Source of the DNA: Leptofilum sp041748655
GTDB taxonomy: Bacteria > Chloroflexota > Anaerolineae > Promineifilales > Promineifilaceae
Length of the DNA stretch: 64,000 bases
NCBI GenBank assembly: GCA_041748655.1
Contig: JBGTCV010000116.1
Coordinates: 46,988 to 110,987 of the forward strand
Direction: 5' to 3'
Position numbers and translations under genes: made by a program. Below are positions 1-8,408 of the stretch, piece by piece; the first letter of the stretch is position 1; every line of letters begins with the position of its first letter. The notes under the pieces were generated by a model. That model did not search any database and was not told the DNA's origin. It saw nothing but the letters and a program-made list of their open reading frames with translations.

Positions 1-2
1 CC

Positions 3-323
3 CAGCGGTGGAAGGCCGCCCAGGCCCGATTTGTAGATGACCCCGCCGGAGCGATCAGCGAAGCGAATCAACTTGTCAGGGAAGTGATGGCGGCTCGTGG
101 TTATCCAATGGGTGACTTCGAGCAGCGCGCGGCCGATATTTCCGTCGATTATCCTGATGTCGTGAGAGATTATCGGGCGGCACGAAAAATTGCTCTGGCC
201 AACGAGCGAAATGAGGCTGATACGGAAGATTTGCGGCAGGCAATGGTCTATTACCGGAACTTGTTTGAGGATCTGCTTGGATCCGTAAGGACAGCCCCTA
301 ACGGACGTAAGGAGTTAGTATAA
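3..323 (+). CDS. Small conserved protein, 5'-truncated by window edge
   Basis: The reading frame is open to the left edge, so the N-terminus lies outside the window. The visible part contains RWKAAQARFVDDP near its start and DTEDLRQAMVYYRNLFEDLL near its end. This pattern matches a family of small, mostly uncharacterised proteins seen in Chloroflexota and Actinobacteria. No membrane segment or catalytic motif is visible. It overlaps the next gene by one base (TAATG), so the two are probably co-translated. The next protein repeats the same two signatures, which suggests a duplication. Family likeness is from memory; the function is unknown. Confidence 0.7.
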   Translation, partial: QRWKAAQARFVDDPAGAISEANQLVREVMAARGYPMGDFEQRAADISVDYPDVVRDYRAARKIALANERNEADTEDLRQAMVYYRNLFEDLLGSVRTAPNGRKELV

Positions 324-700
324 TGAATGAGCAAGTTAGTGAACAGCGTTTACACACTTCGGACGTAGTGGAAATGGCCGAGCGCCAGTATACGTCTAAA
401 GATACGGCCGTACGATCGGCTGAGATGAAAGAAACAGCATTGTTTAACGAGGATGAGGCGGAAGACTTTCGTTCGCGCTGGAACGCCATCCAGACCAACT
501 TTGTCGATGAACCGCGTTCGGTCGTCGAAGAAGCTGATAGTCTGGTTGCCCAAACCATTAAGCGCATCGCGGAAGTATTTGCCGATGAGCGCACCCAACT
601 TGAGGAGCAGTGGAGTCGTGGTGACGACGTCTCCACTGAGGATCTGCGTCTCACGTTACAGCGCTATCGTTCTTTCTTCCACCGGCTTCTCTCAGTTTAA
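323..700 (+). CDS. Small conserved protein related to the upstream gene
   Basis: This 125-residue protein has a charged N-terminal half, then FRSRWNAIQTNFVDEP at about residues 51-66 and STEDLRLTLQRYRSFFHRLL near the C-terminus. These match the FVDDP and TEDLRQAM-YYR-LFEDLL signatures of the upstream protein, so the two are probably paralogues. The start is supported by GGAG at 311-314 and by the TAATG overlap with the preceding stop codon. The middle part carrying GYPMGDFEQRAADISVDYP in the neighbour is replaced by an unrelated acidic stretch. No enzyme motif is visible and the role is unknown; it may act as a partner of the upstream protein. Confidence 0.7.
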   Translation: MNEQVSEQRLHTSDVVEMAERQYTSKDTAVRSAEMKETALFNEDEAEDFRSRWNAIQTNFVDEPRSVVEEADSLVAQTIKRIAEVFADERTQLEEQWSRGDDVSTEDLRLTLQRYRSFFHRLLSV

Positions 701-775
701 CCAACGAGCAGCCATTTAGTGAAAGAGTAAGCGGTTGAGGCTACTCGCTAACCGAAGACCTCGCCCGAGCAGGTG

Positions 776-928
776 AGACGGCCGTTTCCCTACCACCAAC
801 TCTAAAAGGCCAGGAATGGGATACGGCCGTATCCCCCTGCACCAATCCCGACTGTAGCATAAGCCCACGCTGCGACAAGGGGAACGGCCGTTTTCAATTC
901 AACTTATCTTTCTTTCATAGGGTATTAC
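776..928. repeat. Intergenic repeat family E, copy 1
   Basis: The unit runs from ACGGCCGTTTCCC through CACCAACTCTAAAAGGCCAG, a second ACGGCCGT, CTGTAGCATAAGCCCACGCTGCG and a third ACGGCCGT. It ends in a pyrimidine-rich CTTTCATAGGGT. Copies 2 and 3 at 1322-1437 and 1426-1563 keep the order and spacing. The stretch 701-969 holds nothing else I can identify. Confidence 0.85.
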
Positions 929-969
929 AAGGAAAGGTTTGGGGGAGATACGGCCGTTCTAACACCAAG

Positions 970-1287
970 TTATATTCCGCTTAGCTTGAAATGGTTGCCG
1001 GACTGATGGCTTAAACGAAACTTTGGAGGACTACCCTTGGGCCAAGGTGCGTACCGGTTTTGGAGTAACCAAGCGCCGAACTCCTTGCTGATAATCTCAC
1101 GGCACGAACCCGACCAGAATGATGGTTTGTCGATGTTAGCCTCGACACGCTGGCCATTCGGCAGTTCGACTACAAGCGTACGCCAGCTTCTCTGGATATT
1201 ACGATCTCGATCAGTTGCATCGAACTTGAACCCGTATCCCGCCCCATTTCGATGATGCTTTCCATTGTTCCAAGCCGTCACAATCAT
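970..1287 (-). CDS. Conserved hypothetical protein, 105 aa
   Basis: The protein begins MIVTAWNNGKHHRNGAGYGFKF and continues with VEANIDKPSFWSGSCREIISKEFGAWL and APWPKGSPPKF. This looks like a small, conserved family of unknown function that I recognise only by its general pattern: an AWNNG start and a WPKG-PP-F end. There is no signal peptide or membrane helix, and it is rich in aromatic and basic residues. It sits alone between copies of the family E repeat, with no obvious operon partner. It could be a component of an accessory or defence region, but nothing in the sequence shows this. Confidence 0.7.
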   Translation of the reverse strand: MIVTAWNNGKHHRNGAGYGFKFDATDRDRNIQRSWRTLVVELPNGQRVEANIDKPSFWSGSCREIISKEFGAWLLQNRYAPWPKGSPPKFRLSHQSGNHFKLSGI

Positions 1288-1321
1288 GATTATCCTTCAA
1301 GGCACATAACGCCTACTTCTA

Positions 1322-1563
1322 CGGCGTTCCCCACCACCAACTCTAAAAGGCCAGAAATGGAATACGGCCGTATCCCCCCACACCAATCCTGACTGTAGCA
1401 TAGAACATGCTGCGACAAGGGGAACGGCCGTTCCCTACCACCAACTCTAAAAGACCAGGAATGGGATACGGCCGTACCAACCTGACCAATCCTGACTGTA
1501 GCATAAGCCCACGCTGCGACAAGAGGAACGGCCGTTTTTAGCCCAACTTATCTCTTTTACAGG
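1322..1563. repeat. Intergenic repeat family E, copies 2 and 3 in tandem
   Basis: Two head-to-tail units share the ACGGCCGT at about 1433 as a common boundary. Each repeats CACCAACTCTAAAAG-CCAG, GACTGTAGCATA and CTGCGACAAG with ACGGCCGT at fixed positions. Copy 3 ends in CTCTTTTACAGGGT, like copy 1. I see no protein-coding gene here. Confidence 0.85.
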
Positions 1564-1617
1564 GTACAACAGCTGGGGAGTGACGGGGGAATTTCGGCAC
1601 GTTCCCAGCGCCAGATC

Positions 1618-1760
1618 TAAACAAATTACAAAAGTGGTGCGGCGAGGATGCCGACCACAGCCCACGGTGAAGAGCTCGCCGCAGCGGGGGTTGGGGGCGT
1701 GTCAAATACCAAAACCCTACAAATTACAAAAGTGTACGGCGAAAATGCTCGCCTCAGCCC
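1618..1760. repeat. Short direct repeat pair
   Basis: CAAATTACAAAAGTG followed by CGGCGA-GATGC occurs at about 1621-1652 and again at about 1721-1752. The rest of the 1288-1880 interval is filled by the family E copies; no gene is supported there. Confidence 0.6.
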
Positions 1761-1880
1761 GTTGAGAAGACCACGCACCAGCAATGTTCTTTTTACAGGG
1801 AAAGAGGGGAGAGTGGGGGAAAGGGATACGGCCACACTGCACTCTGGGGCAGATCAAAGTTTATCCTTAACAGTACCTTG

Positions 1881-2765
1881 TTACCCATTAGCGACAACGA
1901 AATGCTGTAATTTATTCTGTGAATTTTGGTAGGCATCAATTTTCCCTACAGTAAGTTTGGAGTATTCTCCACTATTAATTTTTGATATTAATTCTTGTTC
2001 TAAAGAGACAATTGATTCTTTAATCCTACGCATGTCTTTGCCCAAAAATTTTGCAATCGGATATTCATCCCCAGTGTTAAAATCCTCAATTTTTTCGTCG
2101 AGTAGTTGTATGAAGACCTCATATTTGGAAACTGCCGTATCGATATTTCCACTCGCTTTCTTTTCGAGGATGTAAACAGATGCAATTAGGTGTTCTACAA
2201 TTTGAAGAGCAACAGACAGAGCCTCATCCTTTGGTTTCTTTATATCATGTGCTGCATCGTTGCCCATAAATCGAATTCCATGTAGCCGTTCAGCATCATT
2301 TTTAGATATATATCCAGAAATAGCCAATTTATTAATTCTTACGTCTAAACTTCTTCCTGGGATTTGCAAATCATTGCATACAGCTTCAACAGCAGCTCTT
2401 AAACCAAATCCTGCAAGTACCTTAGAGTCTTCACGCAATGCCATTAGAACTTCTGAATATATAGTTCTAACAATACTAGGAAGCTCCCATAAACCTTCAA
2501 TTTCTTTATGTCCCTTGACGGCCTTTGGATAAACGGTTACATCCTCCGGCACTTCCCAGTGATCATCATGTGTTGGATACGCCGACTCAAAGTCATAAAA
2601 AACTTTACGAAAGGACTTAGTGTCACACCCAAGACATTGCAATATCTGATAGGTGATATCACAGTGGTATGTATCGCGATGAGACTCTGTATGCTCAGAT
2701 AGTATTTCGTGGTTTGTCAGCTTATGGCAATTACGACAATAACTTTTCACAGATTTCTTACTCAT
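1881..2765 (-). CDS. DUF4145 domain protein with N-terminal zinc ribbon
   Basis: This 294-residue protein starts with two CxxC pairs, C10-C13 and C44-C47, forming a probable zinc ribbon. A helical domain follows at about residues 95-195 with GFGLRAAVEAVCNDL and RFMGNDAAHD. This is the DUF4145 pattern, which is usually placed in or near the HEPN superfamily. Such domains occur alone or fused to restriction and helicase proteins in defence loci. The C-terminal 100 residues look like a coiled coil (KYEVFIQLLDEKIEDF, SIVSLEQELISKI). Local sequence is AT-rich and lacks the genome's ACGGCCGT motif, which suggests acquisition. The role is inferred only; whether it acts as a nuclease cannot be seen. 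Confidence 0.85.
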   Translation of the reverse strand: MSKKSVKSYCRNCHKLTNHEILSEHTESHRDTYHCDITYQILQCLGCDTKSFRKVFYDFESAYPTHDDHWEVPEDVTVYPKAVKGHKEIEGLWELPSIVRTIYSEVLMALREDSKVLAGFGLRAAVEAVCNDLQIPGRSLDVRINKLAISGYISKNDAERLHGIRFMGNDAAHDIKKPKDEALSVALQIVEHLIASVYILEKKASGNIDTAVSKYEVFIQLLDEKIEDFNTGDEYPIAKFLGKDMRRIKESIVSLEQELISKINSGEYSKLTVGKIDAYQNSQNKLQHFVVANG

Positions 2766-2851
2766 ATTTCCTTAGTACATCGTATGGGTGACACCCACCT
2801 AAGCCATGCTTGCTTCCTGCCGACTGCAAGCCCTGTCAGGCGGCTGTAACT

Positions 2852-3529
2852 TTAGTCGATTGGCTTTCCAGCTCTTCGCATTTCGTCCGAAAACCAAGCG
2901 CCATAACCTGGCGGAGCATCCTTGCTGGGGCGGAATTCAGGACTGTGCCAATATGCGGCAGCCTTTGGCGAAATCCTTGGCCTTATGTTCCAGTCAACTA
3001 GCGTATCGAAAATGTGATCATAATGATCTCCAAATTCCTCATTGAAGTCGATTGCATATAGCCCCCAGTTTTCCAACACGAATGGATCCAGGATCTTGAA
3101 CACGAACTCTACCGTCTTGACCGATGGGTCATAAGTAGGTGGGGCAAAGTGTTGAATTGCGTTTCGCAAACGCCCAAACGCTTCGTATACGTCTGGCTCG
3201 CTTATTGATTGCCCAGTCGTAGCCCATAACCGTTCTGGGAGTTGTCGAAAATCTATTGTGCGCCCCTTTTCTAACAAATCCTCAAATGAGAGATGAGTTC
3301 CTTGAGCCTGAATTGACTTGGGTATTTGATCGAAAATTAGTAGTGGATGCTCAGCAGCAATTCTTGCCTTAATGAGAATCTCCGTGGCGTGAGCTGCGTT
3401 TAGGACGGAGAGATTGCCCCAGTGCGAGTTCTCCATATTTGAATACAACGATAGTCGTAGGGCATGTGTAAGCGCGCCTAGGCCAAGTTCTTTCATATGT
3501 TCACTAATGGTTTTCAACTTTTGCTGCAT
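2852..3529 (-). CDS. Uncharacterised protein with HEPN-like RX4H motif
   Basis: The 225-residue protein is largely helical in its first 130 residues and contains RNAIQH at residues 122-127. This fits the RX4-6H catalytic signature of HEPN RNases. Upstream, NAAHATEILIKARIAAEHPLL resembles the long helix that packs against the motif in HEPN proteins. The C-terminal part (GDHYDHIFDTLVDWNIRP, FRPSKDAPPGYGAWF) is unfamiliar. It lies between the DUF4145 gene and a membrane effector-associated-domain protein on the same strand. No antitoxin-like nucleotidyltransferase is adjacent. The HEPN assignment rests on the motif and helix pattern and needs a profile search. Confidence 0.75.
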   Translation of the reverse strand: MQQKLKTISEHMKELGLGALTHALRLSLYSNMENSHWGNLSVLNAAHATEILIKARIAAEHPLLIFDQIPKSIQAQGTHLSFEDLLEKGRTIDFRQLPERLWATTGQSISEPDVYEAFGRLRNAIQHFAPPTYDPSVKTVEFVFKILDPFVLENWGLYAIDFNEEFGDHYDHIFDTLVDWNIRPRISPKAAAYWHSPEFRPSKDAPPGYGAWFSDEMRRAGKPID

Positions 3530-3544
3530 AACCTTGTTTTGGAA

Positions 3545-3690
3545 ACCTTGCTACGGCACGGTCTCCCGCGCTGTGGCAGGCGTCCCGCCTCGCCACATTC
3601 TTTGCTATTTCGGGGCTGGCATAGTAAGCAGTACGGCGGGGACGCCGTGCCGCAGCCAGTTGAGTTACTCGCTAATCGAAAACCTCATCC
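3545..3690. repeat. Inverted repeat between the HEPN-like and EAD-like genes
   Basis: Left part ACGGCACGGTCTCCCGC (from about 3552) and right part GCGGGGACGCCGTGCCG (to about 3654) are imperfect inverted complements. They enclose GGCGTCCCGCCTCGCC. The element is GC-rich inside an otherwise AT-rich block, so it is probably an inserted dispersed repeat. Confidence 0.55.
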
Positions 3691-3712
3691 GAGCAGGAGT
3701 TTATTTTCCATT

Positions 3713-4537
3713 TTAGAACTTGAGCCTGCTTATCTTATTTGCTTTATTTTTGTTAGGTTGTAGAAATAATTCAATAAAGAATTTACACATAAGATTCCAA
3801 AAGATGCTTCCCCAATGACGATTTTGTAAGTTACCTTTGATTTTTGAGCGACTATTTACATTTATCTGATAAAAATCAGTAAACTTTAATACTTTGTTGT
3901 AAATCATTCGGAATGCTAATTTGTACATGATCACCAAGGCCGAAAAAACGAAAAGTAACAAAAGGAAAAATAGCAGACCATCAATTTGCCAAATGTCTTT
4001 ATTCAAATAAATCCAAACCCCTAATGCAATCGGGAATATTATAAATATTATTAGGGCTAAAAAGACATACATTTTTGTATATACAAAGATTTCATTAAAG
4101 AGGTCTACCTCTGTTTTGCTTGTTTTAGTTTGGTTTCTGCTTTCCTTTTGACGTCTACGAATAGGCTTTGGTAGCCTTGGCGTAGGAGGCACTTGTGTTA
4201 CATTGATATTGACATTTTGTCTTCCAATAACTGTTCCAATGCTAATACTTCCGGGACTTGCTGTACTTTGCGCGGCTACAGGAATCGAAAACGTTTTTGG
4301 CCAGAATAATCGAGGCCGAAGTTTTGCTAACTTTGATAAAAGTAAGTCTTGATCTTGATTAGACCCTACAAAACGCAAAAGATACCGGACATACTGCGGT
4401 TTATTAGCCGGTTGAGGTACTCCTTCCCAATCAATTCCCAAACTAAAATAAAGTTCACGTAAGTCGTTCAGATCAAAATACTTCATGATCATTTCATGCA
4501 TTTTTTGGGTATCAGGATCTTGCGACATACTACTCAT
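3713..4537 (-). CDS. Effector-associated-domain-like protein with two TM helices
   Basis: Residues 12-80 (KMHEMIMKYFDLNDLRELYF, then LGIDWEGVP and LRPRLFW) match the small helical effector-associated domains. These precede proteases, NACHT ATPases and other effectors in bacterial conflict systems. A low-complexity link with SISIGTVIGRQNVNINVTQ follows, then a basic stretch and two strongly hydrophobic segments at about residues 155-177 and 187-210. The C-terminus is basic. A membrane-anchored protein with an adaptor domain fits the partner role proposed for such domains, bridging a sensor and an effector. The base composition is very AT-rich and the region contains no ACGGCCGT. The effector-associated domain subtype cannot be assigned by eye. 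Confidence 0.72.
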   Translation of the reverse strand: MSSMSQDPDTQKMHEMIMKYFDLNDLRELYFSLGIDWEGVPQPANKPQYVRYLLRFVGSNQDQDLLLSKLAKLRPRLFWPKTFSIPVAAQSTASPGSISIGTVIGRQNVNINVTQVPPTPRLPKPIRRRQKESRNQTKTSKTEVDLFNEIFVYTKMYVFLALIIFIIFPIALGVWIYLNKDIWQIDGLLFFLLLLFVFSALVIMYKLAFRMIYNKVLKFTDFYQINVNSRSKIKGNLQNRHWGSIFWNLMCKFFIELFLQPNKNKANKISRLKF

Positions 4538-4671
4538 TCAGGAATTCCAAGTTTTGATAAATAATTGCCACGATTGAAAGTCTGGTTGAGATATTCTAAA
4601 AGATTAAAATTGCTATTGCAAATTAATTATTCGGAAGATCATCTACCGCTATTTTGTAATGCCAAAAGTAT

Positions 4672-7614
4672 GTGGATAATTGCGGCATGTGTGCTTTGCG
4701 AATGCGTTTATTGGCCGTTTTACTGCTGGTTTCTGTGTTTTTGCTAGGGTGTGATGGGTTTGGGCAGGCCACGCCGCTGCCAACCATTGTTTCCCCCCTC
4801 CCCACCTCACAATCCATCCCCAACCCGCCAACCCCCGTGCTGCCCAGCGCCACGCCGCCGCCTACCAGCGCCCCGCTGCCCACCGCCACCTACGACGCCA
4901 CTCTGGACGACTGGACCATCCTGGTTTACATGGCTGCGGACAACAACCTGGAGCTGGCGGGGCTGCTGGACCTGAACGAGATGGAAGCAGCGGGCAGCAG
5001 CGAACGGGTCAACGTCATCGTGCAGATTGACCGGGCGCTGGGCGAAACGAGCATTGACGGTGACTGGACCGACACGCGCCGCTACCGCATCCTGGGCGAC
5101 AGCGACCGCACGCTGCTCAACTCTGAGCCGCTGCAAAGTCTGGGCGAGCAAAACATGGGGGACCCTCAGGCGCTGGCCGATTTTATCAGCTGGGGCATTC
5201 AGAGCTTCCCGGCCAACCGATATGCGCTGATTGTGTGGGGCCACGGGGCGGGCTGGCGCGGTGTGGCTTACGACGGCGATGCGCCAGGGCTTGACGGCGG
5301 CGATCACCTCAGCCTGCCAGATTTGGCGGGCGGGCTGGCGCAGGGGTTGAGCGCTGCGGGTGTGCCCGCGCTGGACGTGATTGGCTTTAGCGCCAGCCTG
5401 ATGGGCCAGCTGGACGTGTTGCAGACGGTACGGCCGTTTACCCGCTACGCCGTCGGTTCAGAGGAGCTAACCCCAGGACAGGGCTGGGATTATGAGTCGC
5501 TGCTGCGCAATTTGTACGCCAATCCGGCCGTAGACGGCCGTTCCCTGGCCACGCTCATGGTCAACGATTATTTGAACTTTTATACGGCCGTTCAGCCCAA
5601 CGATTTTGTCACTATGTCCGCCGTCGATTTGAGCCAGCTGGATGGGCTGACTTTGGCCGTGGCGCAGTTAGCCAACGCCCTCAGCGCCGAACCCGCCTTT
5701 GTGGCCAGCGCCGTGGGCGACGCCCGCAGCGGTGCGGCCACCTTCGCCCGCGTCTACCCAAACAGCTTTGAAGAATACGCAGCGATTGATCTGCATCACT
5801 TCGCCGCGATTTTGGCCCAGCGCAGCCCGGATGAAGCGGTGGTCAACGCCGCCACTGCCGTGATGGGCGCTGTGGACAGCGCTGTTATCGCCAACGGCAC
5901 GGGCGCGGGGCTGAAAAGTAGTCGGGGGGTGGCGATTTACTTTCCCAGGAACGGCCGTTTCACCAACGCAACCTACAGCCAAACGACCCAACTTGCCGCC
6001 TGGGACGCCTTCCTGCAAACCTACCACGCCGTTGGCCTGGCTGAGCTGCCGCTGCCCCTGGTGAACCTGAGCAGCGCCCAGGCTCCCACGGTTGGGCTGC
6101 AAAACCCCGCCTTCATCAACTTTCAGGTGATTGGCCGGAATGTGGAAAATGTGGCCCTGATGGCTGGACGCTACCTGGAAGACGGCCGTTCGCTGCTGCT
6201 GGCGTATGAGCGTCTCAGTCAGGAACCCACTCTTTTGCCCGATGGCAGCGAGTTGAGCCAATGGCGGGACGGGGTGCATGACGACTTTTTCATCTGGGAC
6301 ACGGCAGTGACCTACCTGACCGACAGCTTCGACAACGGCGATTTTGCGCTGATGTGGCCCACCAAGCCAGGCAGCCCCCTCTTTACCGTGCAGGGGCGCC
6401 TCCGCCGCGCCAACAGCGAGGTTTATACCGACGCCAACCTGGTGTTCGACCACCACACCGCCAGCCTGACGCGGGTCTGGACGGTGCAGTCGGACCAGAG
6501 CGGCGCACCGGCCGAGCTGCTGCCCCAGCCCGGCGATGAGTTCCAGCTGGTCACGCTGATGTATGAAGATGGCGCGTTCCAGCGGGAGCCGGGGGCCAGC
6601 TTCTTTTTCGACGACAATCGTCAGCTCTATTTTGAATGGCGGCCTTTGCCAGACGGCCGTTCCTTCTTTGGCATTCAGGCAGAGAACGTGGCGGGGGAAA
6701 CGGCCGCTTCCTTTATTGAGCTGGTCGTAGACAACAGCAATCTCATTGCTGGATATGAAGCGTACCTGGACCCAGCGCTGGGTTTCCAATTTTTGTACCC
6801 GGCGGCGTGGGCTTCGCCCGGCTACCAGGATGGCCTGCTCACCACCAGCCAGCCGCAGGGCAATACCCAGTTTCAGGTGACTATTTTTCCTGATGCGGCG
6901 GGAACGGCCGTAACCCTCAAAATCCAAACCCTCCAACAGTTTGGCGCGGTAGATGTTTTGTTTGAGAACGAACTGCTGGTGGCCGGTCAACCCGGTTTGC
7001 GTACCGCCTACGGCTACAACAGGCCGGAGGATGGCGAACGCACCGGCATCTTCCTCACCTTTGTTCACAACGGTACCGGTTTTGTGGTGGATGTGGATGG
7101 GCTGTCGATTGACGAAGCAACGACCCAGGCGGTGATGCAAACCATCGCCAGCAGTTGGGCTTACCGGGATGTGGGGTTTGGCCTCCAGCCGGGCCGCTGG
7201 CCAACGGCTGCGCTGGACGGCTTCACCGTGGCCCAGCCCGCGACCTTTGCTTACCAGCGGGTGGGCAGCTGGGAATGGTTTGGCGCGGGGGCCACCACCT
7301 TTGTGGCGCTGCGCACGGAGCCTACCACGCTGGACACGCGGGGCGTGATCACCACGCTGGCGCAGGATGCTGGCGCAGATGTGGCGAATTTCGAGATGGC
7401 CCAGCCATACCCTTTTCCGCTGGGGGGCGCGGTGTGGCAGCGGCTGGATTTCAGTTATGATGACCCGGAAGTGGGCACAGTTTGGGGCTTCTTGATGGCG
7501 CGGGTAGAGGATGGACAGGATATTGTGGCCTGGGCCGAAGCGCCGTCTGAAACATATAATCAGTTGGAAACGGCCGTCTTCCTCACCATGATCGCCGACC
7601 TGACCCCGCGCTAA
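4672..7614 (+). CDS. Clostripain-like (C11) lipoprotein lacking the catalytic Cys
   Basis: The N-terminus has a hydrophobic segment ending in the lipobox VFLLGC (C27), so the protein is a probable lipoprotein. A Pro/Thr-rich linker follows. Residues 78-430 match the C11 clostripain family: WTILVYMAADNNLE, RYALIVWGHGAGW with the expected catalytic His at 191, and DVIGFSASLMGQLDVL. Family members normally read F-DAC-LMG at the last site. Here both the Asp and the nucleophilic Cys are Ser (S240, S242), so ordinary cysteine protease activity is unlikely. About 550 further residues look like beta-rich ligand or adhesion domains. The GTG at 4672 is the longest start; ATG at 4687 or 4702 is also possible. 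The gene is rich in ACGGCCGT and belongs to the core-like part of the window. Confidence 0.85.
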   Translation: MDNCGMCALRMRLLAVLLLVSVFLLGCDGFGQATPLPTIVSPLPTSQSIPNPPTPVLPSATPPPTSAPLPTATYDATLDDWTILVYMAADNNLELAGLLDLNEMEAAGSSERVNVIVQIDRALGETSIDGDWTDTRRYRILGDSDRTLLNSEPLQSLGEQNMGDPQALADFISWGIQSFPANRYALIVWGHGAGWRGVAYDGDAPGLDGGDHLSLPDLAGGLAQGLSAAGVPALDVIGFSASLMGQLDVLQTVRPFTRYAVGSEELTPGQGWDYESLLRNLYANPAVDGRSLATLMVNDYLNFYTAVQPNDFVTMSAVDLSQLDGLTLAVAQLANALSAEPAFVASAVGDARSGAATFARVYPNSFEEYAAIDLHHFAAILAQRSPDEAVVNAATAVMGAVDSAVIANGTGAGLKSSRGVAIYFPRNGRFTNATYSQTTQLAAWDAFLQTYHAVGLAELPLPLVNLSSAQAPTVGLQNPAFINFQVIGRNVENVALMAGRYLEDGRSLLLAYERLSQEPTLLPDGSELSQWRDGVHDDFFIWDTAVTYLTDSFDNGDFALMWPTKPGSPLFTVQGRLRRANSEVYTDANLVFDHHTASLTRVWTVQSDQSGAPAELLPQPGDEFQLVTLMYEDGAFQREPGASFFFDDNRQLYFEWRPLPDGRSFFGIQAENVAGETAASFIELVVDNSNLIAGYEAYLDPALGFQFLYPAAWASPGYQDGLLTTSQPQGNTQFQVTIFPDAAGTAVTLKIQTLQQFGAVDVLFENELLVAGQPGLRTAYGYNRPEDGERTGIFLTFVHNGTGFVVDVDGLSIDEATTQAVMQTIASSWAYRDVGFGLQPGRWPTAALDGFTVAQPATFAYQRVGSWEWFGAGATTFVALRTEPTTLDTRGVITTLAQDAGADVANFEMAQPYPFPLGGAVWQRLDFSYDDPEVGTVWGFLMARVEDGQDIVAWAEAPSETYNQLETAVFLTMIADLTPR

Positions 7615-7620
7615 AACCCC

Positions 7621-7769
7621 CCACTTGTCATTCTGAACGCAGTGAAGAATCCCGCAAGGCTGCCATAGCAAGAACCTCACCCAAACCAGGGCTTCTAACC
7701 ACCAAGCGGGCGGGATGCTTCGGCGGATGCTTCGGCAGCCTTAGCACAGGCTCTCAGCATGACAAGTGG
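7621..7769. repeat. REP-like element, family A copy 1
   Basis: The ends are inverted: CCACTTGTCATTCTGA on the left and TCAGCATGACAAGTGG on the right. Inside are GAAGAATCCCGCAAGG and GCGGGATGCTTCGG, also partly complementary. It lies just downstream of the GIY-YIG gene. Confidence 0.85.
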
Positions 7770-7774
7770 TGGGG

Positions 7775-8059
7775 TTAGTCCCACCCTTCACTCAAATCAG
7801 CCCAAGTCGGATTGGTCGCCTCAATCAGCGCAATTTTCTTCTTGCGCAGCCAGCCTTTGATCGATTTTTCTCGTTCAATGGCATCTTGAACCTGGCTAAA
7901 AGTTTCAAAATATACAAGACGGTTAACATTGTACTTCTCGGTAAATCCAGGGAATAGTTTGTGCTTGTGCTGATAAACGCGGCGGCCGAGATCGCTCGTT
8001 ATGCCCGTGTACAACGTGCCGCTGTTTGATGACATGATGTAGACATAATACTGTTTCAT
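7775..8059 (-). CDS. GIY-YIG domain nuclease (UPF0213-like)
   Basis: The protein of about 94 residues begins MKQYYVYIM and shows the single-domain GIY-YIG pattern: YVYIM, then LYTGIT, then LGRRVYQHK, then YFETF and AIEREKSIKGWLRKKK. These small proteins are putative endonucleases related to YhbQ. The upstream Met in the longer frame (8095) gives a non-conserved 12-residue extension, so I prefer 8059. REP-like elements of one family flank the gene: a full copy at 7621-7769, and an end fragment plus two full copies at 8134-8406. That association may be functional or coincidental. No partner gene is present. Confidence 0.88.
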   Translation of the reverse strand: MKQYYVYIMSSNSGTLYTGITSDLGRRVYQHKHKLFPGFTEKYNVNRLVYFETFSQVQDAIEREKSIKGWLRKKKIALIEATNPTWADLSEGWD

Positions 8060-8133
8060 GTCGATTTTTTCCTCAACTGACTGTGATTTTTGCAAAAACG
8101 CAACAAGGGTATTTTATCTCGTCCAGGGGAATG

Positions 8134-8406
8134 TTCCACTCAGCATGACAATTTACCCTTGTCATTCTGAACGCAGTGAAGAATCCCGCAAGGCCGCCAT
8201 AGCAAAAACCTCACCCAAACCAGGGCTTCTGACCACCAAGCGAGCGGGATGCTTCGGAAGACCTCAGCATGACAAGGTAAGTTTACTTGTCATTCTGAAC
8301 GCAGTGAAGAATCCCGCAAGGAGCCTATAGCAAGCACCTCACCCAAGCCGAGGCTTTGCTAATTCTCAAGCGTGCGGGATGCTTCGGAGGACCTCAGCAT
8401 GACAAG
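8134..8406. repeat. REP-like elements, family A end fragment plus copies 2 and 3
   Basis: A solitary right end CTCAGCATGACA lies at about 8138-8149. Full copies follow at 8157-8277 and 8286-8406, each starting CTTGTCATTCTGAACGCAG and ending CTCAGCATGACAAG. These elements fill most of the 8060-8408 interval between two genes; no other feature was seen there. Confidence 0.85.
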
Positions 8407-8408
8407 CG

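Noticed and set aside
776..1563. Possible CRISPR-like array
   Set aside because: The units are about 110-150 bp with conserved internal sequence and no unique spacers of uniform length; no cas genes are present.
1447..1665. 72-residue minus-strand frame in the repeat region
   Set aside because: It consists largely of repeat E sequence and has no family likeness.
5668..7680. 670-residue open frame on the minus strand across the clostripain-like gene
   Set aside because: It is fully antisense to a gene with clear family motifs, has no recognisable domain, and arises from the GC-rich codon pattern.
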